Assembly: GCA_900545025.1 (NCBI GenBank)
Contig: UQXH01000019.1
Location: 1-38,104, forward strand
From: an uncultured Phascolarctobacterium sp.
Lineage (GTDB): Bacteria > Bacillota > Negativicutes > Acidaminococcales > Acidaminococcaceae
DNA length: 38,104 nt
Direction: 5' to 3'
In this document: piece by piece, positions 22,733 through 30,137 of the stretch
Position numbering within the stretch: the stretch's first letter is position 1
Layout of the letters: every line of letters starts with the position of its first letter
Translations under genes and position numbers: made by a program
The notes under the pieces: model-generated
Told to the model about the DNA's origin: nothing
The model's input: only the letters and a program-made list of their open reading frames with translations
Databases searched by the model: none

Positions 22733-24568
22733 ATGAAGAGTGAAGAAAACATTGCTTTAATTAAGCAAGAATTATCCGACTTCAAAATGGATCTTGGTTC
22801 TATCAAAGAACTTTTAGACGTAAATGTTACCACAGCTAAAAAATTAACTGTTGATGAGTATCAATCCATTTCTGCAATTCTCACTGAAAAACTGGGCCGC
22901 GAAATCTTTTTGAACAAAAAAGTTGACCCGGCTATCCTTGGCGGTATCATCGTTCAGGTTGGCGATAAAGTATATGACGCTTCCGCTCTCCGCAAACTGA
23001 AGAAGATGGAAGTTGTTATGAGTGGCATCGACATTCATGACTATGCTTTGGAAAAACCTGAAGAAATGACTGATGCTCTCAGCGCTAAGCTTGAGAATTA
23101 CAATGTGGATGCTGATCTTGAAGAAGTTGGTATCGTTGAAAAAATCGGTGACGGTATCGCAACCGTAATCGGTATGAAAAATGCCATGGCAGGCGAATTG
23201 GTTGAACTCCCCCATAACGTATCCGGCATGGTTCTGAACCTGAACCCTGATTCCGTAGGTATCGTACTCATGGGCGGCGAAACCAAGATTAAGGAAGGCG
23301 ACCTGGTTCGTCGTACCGGCCGTATCATGGAAGTTCCCGTAGGCGAAAACCTGCTGGGCCGCGTTGTAAGCGCATTGGGTGATCCTATCGACGGCAAAGG
23401 CGAAATCGTAGCTGCCGCTCATCGTCCGGTAGAATCTCCTGCACACGGTATTGCAGACCGTCAATCCGTTGACACCCCGCTGCAGACCGGTATTAAATGT
23501 ATCGACGCACTTGTTCCTATCGGACGTGGTCAGCGCGAACTTATCATCGGCGACCGTGGTACCGGTAAGACTGCAGTAGCAATCGATACCATCATCAACC
23601 AAAAAGGCCTCGGCGTTATCTGCATTTATGTAGCTATCGGCCAAAAGGCTTCCAATATTGCCCGTATCGTTCGTACTCTTGAACAACACGGCGCTATGGA
23701 ATACACCATCATCGTTGCCGCAACCGCAGCAGATTCTGCTCCGCTGCAGTACCTGGCTCCGTATGCAGGCGTAACCATGGCAGAATACTTCATGGATCAA
23801 GGCAAAGATGTTCTGTGCGTATACGACGACCTGTCCAAACATGCTGTTGCATACCGTGCAATGTCCCTGCTGCTCCGCCGTCCTCCCGGACGTGAAGCAT
23901 ATCCTGGCGACGTATTCTATTTGCATTCCCGTCTGCTGGAACGCGCTGCTAAACTGAACAATACCGAGCTGAAAGGCGGTTCCATTACCGCTCTGCCGAT
24001 TATTGAAACCCTGGCAGGCGACGTAGGCGGCTTTATTCCGACCAACGTTATTTCCATTACTGACGGTCAGATCTTCCTGGAATCCGAACTGTTCTATTCC
24101 GGTATCCGTCCGGCAATCAACTCCGGTCTGTCCGTATCCCGCGTAGGCGGCGCCGCTCAGATCAAAGCTATGAAATCCGTTGCAGGTACCCTGCGTCTGG
24201 ATCTGGCACAATACCGCGAACTGGCAGCATTCGCTCAGTTTGCTTCCGACCTTGATAAGGCTACCAAAGCACAGCTCGACCGTGGCCAGCGCCTGACCGA
24301 GCTCCTGAAACAAGGTCAATATTGCCCGCTGCCGGTTGAAAAACAGGTTATGGCAATCTATCTTGGTACCAAAGGATATCTTGATGACGTAGCTGTTAAA
24401 GATGTAACCCGTTGCGAAAAAGAATTCCTTGATTTCATGGATGCAAACCATCCGGAAATCGGCGGCGACATCCGCAGCAGCAAAAAAATCAGTGATGAGA
24501 ATGAAGAAGCATTAAAGAAAGCTATCGCCGAGTTCAAGGAAACTTTTGTTGCCAGTGAAGCGAGGTGA
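22733..24568 (+). CDS. atpA: ATP synthase alpha subunit fused to a truncated delta subunit (delta C-terminal domain-alpha)
   Basis: A 611-residue protein; free alpha subunits have about 505-515. Residues about 25-95 match the C-terminal domain of delta (TTAKKLTVDEYQ, LGREIFLNKKVDPAILGGII, VGDKVYDAS). Residues about 112-611 are a full alpha: NY..DADLEEVGIV, P-loop GDRGTGKT at 273-280 (GDRQTGKT at 169-176 in E. coli), and VYDDLSKHAVAYR. Offset to E. coli alpha is about 104. The delta N-terminal six-helix domain is absent, and the 91-bp upstream gap is too short to hold it. No separate atpH is in the operon. The frame is continuous with GGAGG 13 bases upstream of the ATG, a long spacing. An internal ATG at 23018 would give a normal 516-residue alpha. 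Confidence 0.93.
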   Translation: MKSEENIALIKQELSDFKMDLGSIKELLDVNVTTAKKLTVDEYQSISAILTEKLGREIFLNKKVDPAILGGIIVQVGDKVYDASALRKLKKMEVVMSGIDIHDYALEKPEEMTDALSAKLENYNVDADLEEVGIVEKIGDGIATVIGMKNAMAGELVELPHNVSGMVLNLNPDSVGIVLMGGETKIKEGDLVRRTGRIMEVPVGENLLGRVVSALGDPIDGKGEIVAAAHRPVESPAHGIADRQSVDTPLQTGIKCIDALVPIGRGQRELIIGDRGTGKTAVAIDTIINQKGLGVICIYVAIGQKASNIARIVRTLEQHGAMEYTIIVAATAADSAPLQYLAPYAGVTMAEYFMDQGKDVLCVYDDLSKHAVAYRAMSLLLRRPPGREAYPGDVFYLHSRLLERAAKLNNTELKGGSITALPIIETLAGDVGGFIPTNVISITDGQIFLESELFYSGIRPAINSGLSVSRVGGAAQIKAMKSVAGTLRLDLAQYRELAAFAQFASDLDKATKAQLDRGQRLTELLKQGQYCPLPVEKQVMAIYLGTKGYLDDVAVKDVTRCEKEFLDFMDANHPEIGGDIRSSKKISDENEEALKKAIAEFKETFVASEAR

Positions 24569-24575
24569 TTAACTG

Positions 24576-25463
24576 ATGGCTACTGCACGCGAGATTCATC
24601 GCCACATGAAAGGTGTAGGTAACATCGGTAAGATCACAAAAGCTATGAAGATGGTTGCTGCCGCAAGACTGAGAAGAGCTCAGGAAAGAGCTGCTGCCAG
24701 CCGTCCGTATGCTTTAAAGATCAAAGAAGTGCTGTCAAATGTTGTGAGCGACCCCAGCGTGCTTTCTGGCTTAAACCCCAAGAAGCATCCTCTGCTGCAG
24801 AAACGTGCGGTTAAAAAGGTGGGTTATCTGGTTGTATGCTCCGATAAAGGTTTGGCAGGCGCATACAGCTCCAACGCACTGAAAAAAGCTGTTGCCGAAA
24901 TCTCCGAATGTGAAGATGATGTAGTAATCATTGCCAGCGGACGTAAGGCAAGAGACTTCTTTATCCGCCGCGGGTATAAGGTCCTGAGCTACCATATCGG
25001 TTTCTCTGACAGACCTGCATATACCAATGCTGCTGATATTGCTGCTGATGCAGCAGCTCATTTTGCTGACGAGCATTTTGATGAACTGCATATTGTATAT
25101 ACAATATTTAAAACTGCTTTGTCTCAGACTCCGGCCAGCGAAATTATACTGCCGGTAGAACCTCCTGCAAAAGAGGAAGGCAAAGCTAAAGCAAAGGCTT
25201 CTTTCATTTTCGAACCTGAAGAGGATGAAATTCTGGAAGAGCTTGCTCCAAAATACTTGGAGACAGTTATTTATGCCGCACTGGTACAATCTGCTGCCAG
25301 TGAATTGGGCTCTCGAATGACTGCAATGTCTTCTGCAACTGATAATGCCGGCAAGCTGGTACAAAACCTGCAGTTGTCTTATAACAAGGCACGTCAGGCT
25401 GGCATTACCCGCGAACTGAATGAAATCGTCGGCGGTGTTGAAGCATTGAAACAATCTCAATAA
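24576..25463 (+). CDS. atpG: F-type ATP synthase gamma subunit
   Basis: The central rotor shaft, 295 residues. The N-terminal helix has the family start REIHRHMKGVGNIGKITKAMKMV and the C-terminal helix ends with ASELGSRMTAMSSATDNAGKLV and NKARQAGITRELNEIVGG, the coiled coil inside the alpha3beta3 ring. A Lys/Ala/Glu-rich insert lies at about residues 195-215, within the usual variable region. It starts 7 bp after the alpha gene with GAGGTGA in that gene's end. Confidence 0.97.
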   Translation: MATAREIHRHMKGVGNIGKITKAMKMVAAARLRRAQERAAASRPYALKIKEVLSNVVSDPSVLSGLNPKKHPLLQKRAVKKVGYLVVCSDKGLAGAYSSNALKKAVAEISECEDDVVIIASGRKARDFFIRRGYKVLSYHIGFSDRPAYTNAADIAADAAAHFADEHFDELHIVYTIFKTALSQTPASEIILPVEPPAKEEGKAKAKASFIFEPEEDEILEELAPKYLETVIYAALVQSAASELGSRMTAMSSATDNAGKLVQNLQLSYNKARQAGITRELNEIVGGVEALKQSQ

Positions 25464-25486
25464 TATTTCATAGGGAGGCTAAAACC

Positions 25487-26902
25487 TTGAATACAGGTAG
25501 AATAGTACAAGTTGTTGGTCCTGTTATCGACATTGAGTTTCCTCCTAAAAGCATGCCTGCTATCCTGAACGCAATCAAAATCGACGGTACTACCGATGAC
25601 GGCAAGGTAAAGATCCACCTTACCGCAGAGGTTATGCAACACATCGGCTACAATGTAGTACGTGCGGTTGCAATGAGCTCTACCGACGGTCTTGTTCGTG
25701 GTATGGAAGCAGTTGATACCGGCGCTCCGATCAGTGTTCCGGTAGGTCCTGGCGTTCTGGGACGTATCTTCAACGTGCTTGGGGAAACTGTTGACCATGA
25801 CGATACCAAAGTTGAGGCTGCTGATTACTGGCCTATCCATAGACCGGCACCGAGCTTTGACCAACAGGCAACAGCTACTAAAATTTTAGAAACCGGCATC
25901 AAAGTCGTTGACCTTATCGCTCCGTATGCAATGGGCGGTAAAATCGGTCTGTTCGGCGGTGCAGGCGTAGGTAAAACCGTTATTATTATGGAACTTATCC
26001 ATAATATTGCTACCGCTCATGGTGGTTATTCCGTATTCGCAGGCGTTGGCGAACGTACTCGTGAAGGTAATGACCTGTGGTGCGAAATGAAAGAATCTGG
26101 CGTTATCGACAAAACCGCTTTGGTTTACGGCCAGATGAACGAACCCCCTGGAGCTCGTATGCGTGTAGGTCTTACCGGTCTGACCATGGCTGAATATTTC
26201 CGTGATATCGGCGGCCAAGACGTACTTCTCTTTATCGATAACATTTTCCGTTTCATTCAGGCTGGTTCCGAAGTATCCGCATTGCTCGGCCGTATGCCTT
26301 CCGCAGTAGGTTATCAACCTACCCTGGCAAACGATATCGGTGCACTGCAAGAACGTATTACTTCCACCAAGACCGGTTCTATCACCTCCGTACAGGCAGT
26401 ATATGTACCTGCGGACGACTTGACTGACCCGGCTCCGGCAGGAACATTTGCTCACTTGGACGCTACCACCGTATTGTCCCGTCAAATCGCAGAGCTTGGT
26501 ATTTATCCGGCAGTTGACCCGCTTGATTCCACCAGCCGTATCCTCGATCCGCTGGTAATCGGCGAAGAACACTACAATGTTGCTCGTGGCGTACAAGCTA
26601 TCCTGCAACGTTATAAAGAATTGCAAGATATCATCGCAATTCTTGGTATGGAAGAATTGAGCGAAGAGGACAAAGTTACCGTTGCCCGCGCTCGTAAAAT
26701 CCAAAAATTCCTCAGCCAGGCATTCTTTGTAGCTGAACAGTTTACCGGTACTCCGGGTCAATATGTTCCGCTGAAAGAAACCATCCGCGGCTTTAAAGAA
26801 ATCCTGGAAGGCAAACATGATGATCTGCCGGAAGGTGCTTTCTACATGGTTGGTACCATTGATGACGCGGTTGCCAAAGCTGCAACTATGAAGGCAGAAT
26901 AA
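25487..26902 (+). CDS. atpD: F-type ATP synthase beta subunit
   Basis: The catalytic subunit, 471 residues. P-loop GGAGVGKT is at 157-164, GERTREGNDL follows, and the DELSEED-like region reads EELSEED near residue 393. It starts with TTG after GGGAGG; the protein start NTGRIVQVVGPVIDIEF is typical. It overlaps atpC by one base (TAATG). Codon use is strongly C-ending for some residues, as in other highly expressed genes. Confidence 0.98.
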   Translation: MNTGRIVQVVGPVIDIEFPPKSMPAILNAIKIDGTTDDGKVKIHLTAEVMQHIGYNVVRAVAMSSTDGLVRGMEAVDTGAPISVPVGPGVLGRIFNVLGETVDHDDTKVEAADYWPIHRPAPSFDQQATATKILETGIKVVDLIAPYAMGGKIGLFGGAGVGKTVIIMELIHNIATAHGGYSVFAGVGERTREGNDLWCEMKESGVIDKTALVYGQMNEPPGARMRVGLTGLTMAEYFRDIGGQDVLLFIDNIFRFIQAGSEVSALLGRMPSAVGYQPTLANDIGALQERITSTKTGSITSVQAVYVPADDLTDPAPAGTFAHLDATTVLSRQIAELGIYPAVDPLDSTSRILDPLVIGEEHYNVARGVQAILQRYKELQDIIAILGMEELSEEDKVTVARARKIQKFLSQAFFVAEQFTGTPGQYVPLKETIRGFKEILEGKHDDLPEGAFYMVGTIDDAVAKAATMKAE

Positions 26903-27321
26903 TGGCTACAGCATTTGCATTTGAAATTGTCACGCCGGATAAGATGCTTTTTACTTCTGAAGAAGTAACTTATGTTGGTTTCCGTGCGTTGTCCGGTAAT
27001 ATGGGCATCAAGGCTCACCATGTGCCTGCGATTGCATCTCTGGACATTGCTCCGCTGAAATGCGAATTTACTGACGGTACAGTAAAATACTTCGCAGTAT
27101 GCGGCGGCTTCTTGGAAATGCAGGATAACAAATGCACCGTGTTAGCTACCGTTGCTGAACCGGGCGAGGATATCGACCGTGCTCGTGCTAATGCTGCTAA
27201 AGAACGTGCTGAAGCCCGTCTTGCTGCCAAGAGCGAAAATCTTGATGTAGAACGTGCTGAAATGGCTCTGAAAAGAGCTCTCACCCGTCTGCGCATTTGT
27301 GAACTTACTGGTAAAAAGTAA
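26902..27321 (+). CDS. atpC: F-type ATP synthase epsilon subunit
   Basis: The rotor foot and regulatory subunit, 139 residues, with an N-terminal beta-sandwich (about residues 1-85) and a C-terminal helical hairpin (about 88-139, Ala/Arg/Glu-rich) that can inhibit ATP hydrolysis. The full-length C-terminal arm is present. Translation is coupled to atpD by the one-base overlap. A strong terminator follows and ends the operon. Confidence 0.96.
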   Translation: MATAFAFEIVTPDKMLFTSEEVTYVGFRALSGNMGIKAHHVPAIASLDIAPLKCEFTDGTVKYFAVCGGFLEMQDNKCTVLATVAEPGEDIDRARANAAKERAEARLAAKSENLDVERAEMALKRALTRLRICELTGKK

Positions 27322-27339
27322 TCAAGAAAATGCAGAAAT

Positions 27340-27363
27340 ACCCCGCTTCCTAAGAAGCGGGGT
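27340..27363 (+). terminator. Rho-independent terminator of the atp operon
   Basis: A 10-bp stem (ACCCCGCTTC, 27340-27349, with GAAGCGGGGT, 27354-27363) and CTAA loop are followed by TATTTTTTT. It begins 19 bases after atpC. Confidence 0.95.
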
Positions 27364-27395
27364 TATTTTTTTGAACATAATGTGAAGGGGACAAG

Positions 27396-27425
27396 TTGCT
27401 ATTGCATAAATCATGCTGGTATAGT
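27396..27425 (+). promoter_or_regulatory. Promoter for the 61-residue protein
   Basis: TTGCTA (27396-27401), an 18-base spacer, then TATAGT (27420-27425) preceded by TGG, giving an extended -10. It lies about 33 bases before the small gene. Confidence 0.55.
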
Positions 27426-27457
27426 ATGCTAAGTATAACAAAGAGGAGGGCTGTGAG

Positions 27458-27643
27458 ATGTCTGATGTATTGGAAAGCCTGGCTGGAAATAAAATGCTGC
27501 ATCTGAAACAGGATATTGCTTATCTTAGACAAACCATAGCGGAGTGTACGGATGAAGAACAGAAAAAATGTCTGCGCCGTGAGCTGATGGAAAAGGAAAC
27601 CTACTATAATATCCTGGCGGATCGCCAAAGAGTTAATTTTTAA
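27458..27643 (+). CDS. Small hypothetical protein, 61 residues
   Basis: A short, highly charged, helical-looking protein with no membrane segment and no motif I recognise. Residues 15-55 form a continuous Leu/Glu/Lys/Arg-rich stretch that could be a coiled coil. It contains two Cys residues (positions 30 and 38). GAGGAGGG lies 7 bases before the ATG, and it has its own candidate promoter and terminator, which together make a real gene likely. It lies at the place between atpC and murA where other Firmicutes often carry small genes of unknown role (ywzB/ywmB in Bacillus), but I see no similarity to claim. Confidence 0.75.
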   Translation: MSDVLESLAGNKMLHLKQDIAYLRQTIAECTDEEQKKCLRRELMEKETYYNILADRQRVNF

Positions 27644-27644
27644 T

Positions 27645-27664
27645 AGCCGGTATTAGTACCGGTT
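27645..27664 (+). terminator. Rho-independent terminator after the small gene
   Basis: An 8-bp stem with one G-T pair (AGCCGGTA, 27645-27652, with TACCGGTT, 27657-27664) and loop TTAG is followed by ATTTTTATTCTTTT. It begins 2 bases after the stop of the 61-residue gene. Confidence 0.85.
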
Positions 27665-27683
27665 ATTTTTATTCTTTTAACCG

Positions 27684-27713
27684 TTGAAAATTTCTACTGA
27701 AAAATGATAAAAT
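27684..27713 (+). promoter_or_regulatory. Promoter upstream of murA
   Basis: TTGAAA (27684-27689), an 18-base spacer and TAAAAT (27708-27713), each one base from consensus, about 65 bases before the murA start. Confidence 0.5.
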
Positions 27714-27779
27714 AATTATTATGAATTATTTTGTTGAATATAGATACAGATAGTCTGTTTGACATACAGGAGGAGTATT

Positions 27780-29039
27780 TTGGAAAAATTAGTAGTAAAA
27801 GGCGGCAGGCGCCTGGTTGGTACTGTAAAGACAAGCGGTGCCAAAAATGCTGTACTGCCGATTATTGCCGCATCTATCCTGGGGATGACACCGAGTCATC
27901 TTGACGAAGTACCGATGCTGGAAGATGTGCATACAATCAGTGAAGTATTGAAGTGTCTGGGGCTGAAAGTTGACAGCTCTCAGGAACATGTTCTTGATAT
28001 AGACAGCACGGAGATTACCTCCTGTGAAGCGCCGTATGAACTGGTACGCAACATGAGGGCTTCTTTCCTGGTAATGGGACCTCTTTTAGCGCGTAAAGGA
28101 CATGCGCGTATTTCTATGCCGGGCGGCTGTGCTATCGGTGCCCGTCCTATCGATATTCACCTTAAAGGATTTGAAGCTCTGGGTGTGAAGATTGAACAGG
28201 GTCATGGTTATATTGAAGCCAGCGCGCCTAATGGATTGATTGGCACTACTATTTATTTTGATTTCCCCAGTGTGGGTGCAACGGAAAATATCATGATGGC
28301 AGCCGCGCTTGCCAAAGGTACTACTATCCTGGAAAATGCAGCAGAGGAGCCGGAAATTGTCGACCTTGCCAACTATCTGAATAAGATGGGGGCTAAGGTA
28401 CGCGGAGCCGGTACCAATGTTATCCGTATCGAAGGCGTAGAAGCTTTGCATGGCGCCGACTATACAATTATCCCCGACCGCATTGAGGCGGGTACCTATA
28501 TGATTGCTGCTGCTATGACTGGCGGCGATGTGCTGATTGAAAATGTATTGCCGGAGCATCAGAAGCCACTGATTGCCAAACTGCGTGAAGCAGGTGCAAC
28601 CGTTATCGAAGATATTGACAAAGTGCGCGTTATTGGTAACGGTATTTTGAAAGGTATTGACATAAAGACGCTGCCGTATCCCGGTTTTCCGACAGATATG
28701 CAGGCGCAGCTGATGGCGATGATGGTGATTGCCGAAGGCAGAAGCAAGGTTACGGAAACAGTTTTTGAAAACAGATTTATGCATGTAGTAGAGCTGAACC
28801 GCATGGGAGCCAATATTACGACCGAGGGACGCAGCGCTGTAATTGAAGGGCCGGCTAAGCTTACCGGCTGCGATGTACGTGCGACTGACCTGCGTGCCGG
28901 TGCTGCCATGATTTTGGCAGGGCTTGTTGCCGAGGGGATGACTATGATTGGTGACTTGCATCATATTGACCGCGGCTATGAAAATATCGTAGCAAAATTG
29001 CGGGCATTAGGCGCTGATATAGAGCGTGTCGAGATTTAG
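27780..29039 (+). CDS. murA: UDP-N-acetylglucosamine 1-carboxyvinyltransferase
   Basis: First committed step of peptidoglycan synthesis: transfers enolpyruvate from PEP to UDP-GlcNAc. It has 419 residues. Lys22 in SGAKNAVLP and catalytic Cys117 in PGGCAIGARPID are both present; the Cys means the enzyme should be of the fosfomycin-sensitive type. I chose the TTG at 27780 because AGGAGGAG sits 6 bases before it; the longer frame from a TTG at 27759 reads through that site. It is followed 21 bp later by mreB. In spore-forming Firmicutes spoIID, spoIIQ and spoIIID usually lie between these two genes. Confidence 0.97.
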   Translation: MEKLVVKGGRRLVGTVKTSGAKNAVLPIIAASILGMTPSHLDEVPMLEDVHTISEVLKCLGLKVDSSQEHVLDIDSTEITSCEAPYELVRNMRASFLVMGPLLARKGHARISMPGGCAIGARPIDIHLKGFEALGVKIEQGHGYIEASAPNGLIGTTIYFDFPSVGATENIMMAAALAKGTTILENAAEEPEIVDLANYLNKMGAKVRGAGTNVIRIEGVEALHGADYTIIPDRIEAGTYMIAAAMTGGDVLIENVLPEHQKPLIAKLREAGATVIEDIDKVRVIGNGILKGIDIKTLPYPGFPTDMQAQLMAMMVIAEGRSKVTETVFENRFMHVVELNRMGANITTEGRSAVIEGPAKLTGCDVRATDLRAGAAMILAGLVAEGMTMIGDLHHIDRGYENIVAKLRALGADIERVEI

Positions 29040-29060
29040 TAGGAAGACAGGAGATTAAAA

Positions 29061-30083
29061 ATGTTTAAAAGTACTGATATTGGTATTGATTTAGGTACTG
29101 CGAATATCCTTGTATATGTCAAAGGCAAGGGTGTTGTTTTAAAGGAGCCTTCCGTAGTTGCTATTGACAAGGTACGCAACAAGGTTTTGGCGGTTGGTGA
29201 TGAAGCCCGTGAGATGCTGGGACGTGCGCCTGGCAATATCGTGGCTATCCGCCCGTTAAAGGAAGGCGTTATTGCCAACTATACTATTACCCAAAAATTA
29301 CTGGCGTATGTTATCGAAAAAGTTGCCGGTAAATGTCTTTTCTTTAAACCGCGTGTTATGACCTGTGTGCCTATCGGTATTACTTCCGTAGAAAAGCGTG
29401 CGGTTATGGAGGCTACTACCCAAGGCGGTGCTGCTAAGACCTATCTTATCGAGGAACCACTGGCAGCAGCGCTTGGTGCGGGCATCGATATTTCTGTGCC
29501 TCGCGGCAATATGGTTGTCGATATTGGCGGCGGTACTACCGATATTGCTGTGCTTAGCTTGGGCGGCATCGTGGTTTCTTCTTCCATCCGCATCGGCGGC
29601 GACCACTTTGATGAAGCTATCGTCCGCTATGTGAAAAAGGTACATAATGTACTGATCGGCGAACGTACTGCAGAAGATATCAAGATAAATATTGCTACTG
29701 TTTCTAAAAATGGCCGCAGCAGCTCAATAACTGTGCGCGGACGTGATATGGTTACCGGCTTGCCGACTACTTTCAGCGTTACTTCCGAGGATTGCCGTAT
29801 GGCATTGGAAGATGCTGTAGCTTCTCTTGTTGCTACTGTACGTGGTGTTCTGGAGAAATGCCCGCCGGAACTGGCTGCTGATATTGTGGATAACGGTATT
29901 TATCTGACCGGCGGCGGTGCGCTGCTGGACGGTTTGGCAGAAATCATGGAGAAAGAAACCGGTATCTGCACCCATGTAGCAGAAAATGCACTGGACTGTG
30001 TGGCTCTGGGCACTGGTAAAGCGCTGGAAAATCTTGATAAGCTGCATCCGGGAGCTATTTATACTTCGTCTAATTTAGGTTAA
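29061..30083 (+). CDS. mreB: Rod-shape protein MreB/Mbl
   Basis: Bacterial actin homologue that guides lateral wall synthesis, 340 residues. Actin-fold ATP sites are visible: DIGIDLGTANILVY (phosphate 1), VVDIGGGTTDIAVLSLGG (phosphate 2) and GIYLTGGGALLDGL (adenosine). Gene order (murA then mreB) corresponds to the mbl position in Bacillus, so it may be the Mbl-type paralogue; no mreC/mreD follows here, and another mreB copy could exist elsewhere. AGGAG lies 8 bases before the ATG. A terminator follows. Confidence 0.95.
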   Translation: MFKSTDIGIDLGTANILVYVKGKGVVLKEPSVVAIDKVRNKVLAVGDEAREMLGRAPGNIVAIRPLKEGVIANYTITQKLLAYVIEKVAGKCLFFKPRVMTCVPIGITSVEKRAVMEATTQGGAAKTYLIEEPLAAALGAGIDISVPRGNMVVDIGGGTTDIAVLSLGGIVVSSSIRIGGDHFDEAIVRYVKKVHNVLIGERTAEDIKINIATVSKNGRSSSITVRGRDMVTGLPTTFSVTSEDCRMALEDAVASLVATVRGVLEKCPPELAADIVDNGIYLTGGGALLDGLAEIMEKETGICTHVAENALDCVALGTGKALENLDKLHPGAIYTSSNLG

Positions 30084-30091
30084 GTTTACAG

Positions 30092-30118
30092 AAATACACA
30101 GCTTGCAGCTGTGTATTT
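30092..30118 (+). terminator. Rho-independent terminator after mreB
   Basis: A 12-bp stem (AAATACACAGCT, 30092-30103, with AGCTGTGTATTT, 30107-30118) with a 3-base loop is followed by TATTTTT. It ends about 20 bases before the next gene's start, so its T run abuts that gene's ribosome-binding site. Confidence 0.85.
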
Positions 30119-30137
30119 TATTTTTCAGGAGGTCGTT

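Noticed and set aside
22844..24451. A 535-codon open frame on the minus strand inside the delta-alpha gene
   Set aside because: It is antisense to a certain ATP synthase gene; its translation is rich in Cys, Tyr and Asn without any domain, and it exists because the alpha gene has strong codon bias. The same holds for the 310- and 292-codon minus-strand frames in atpD and murA.
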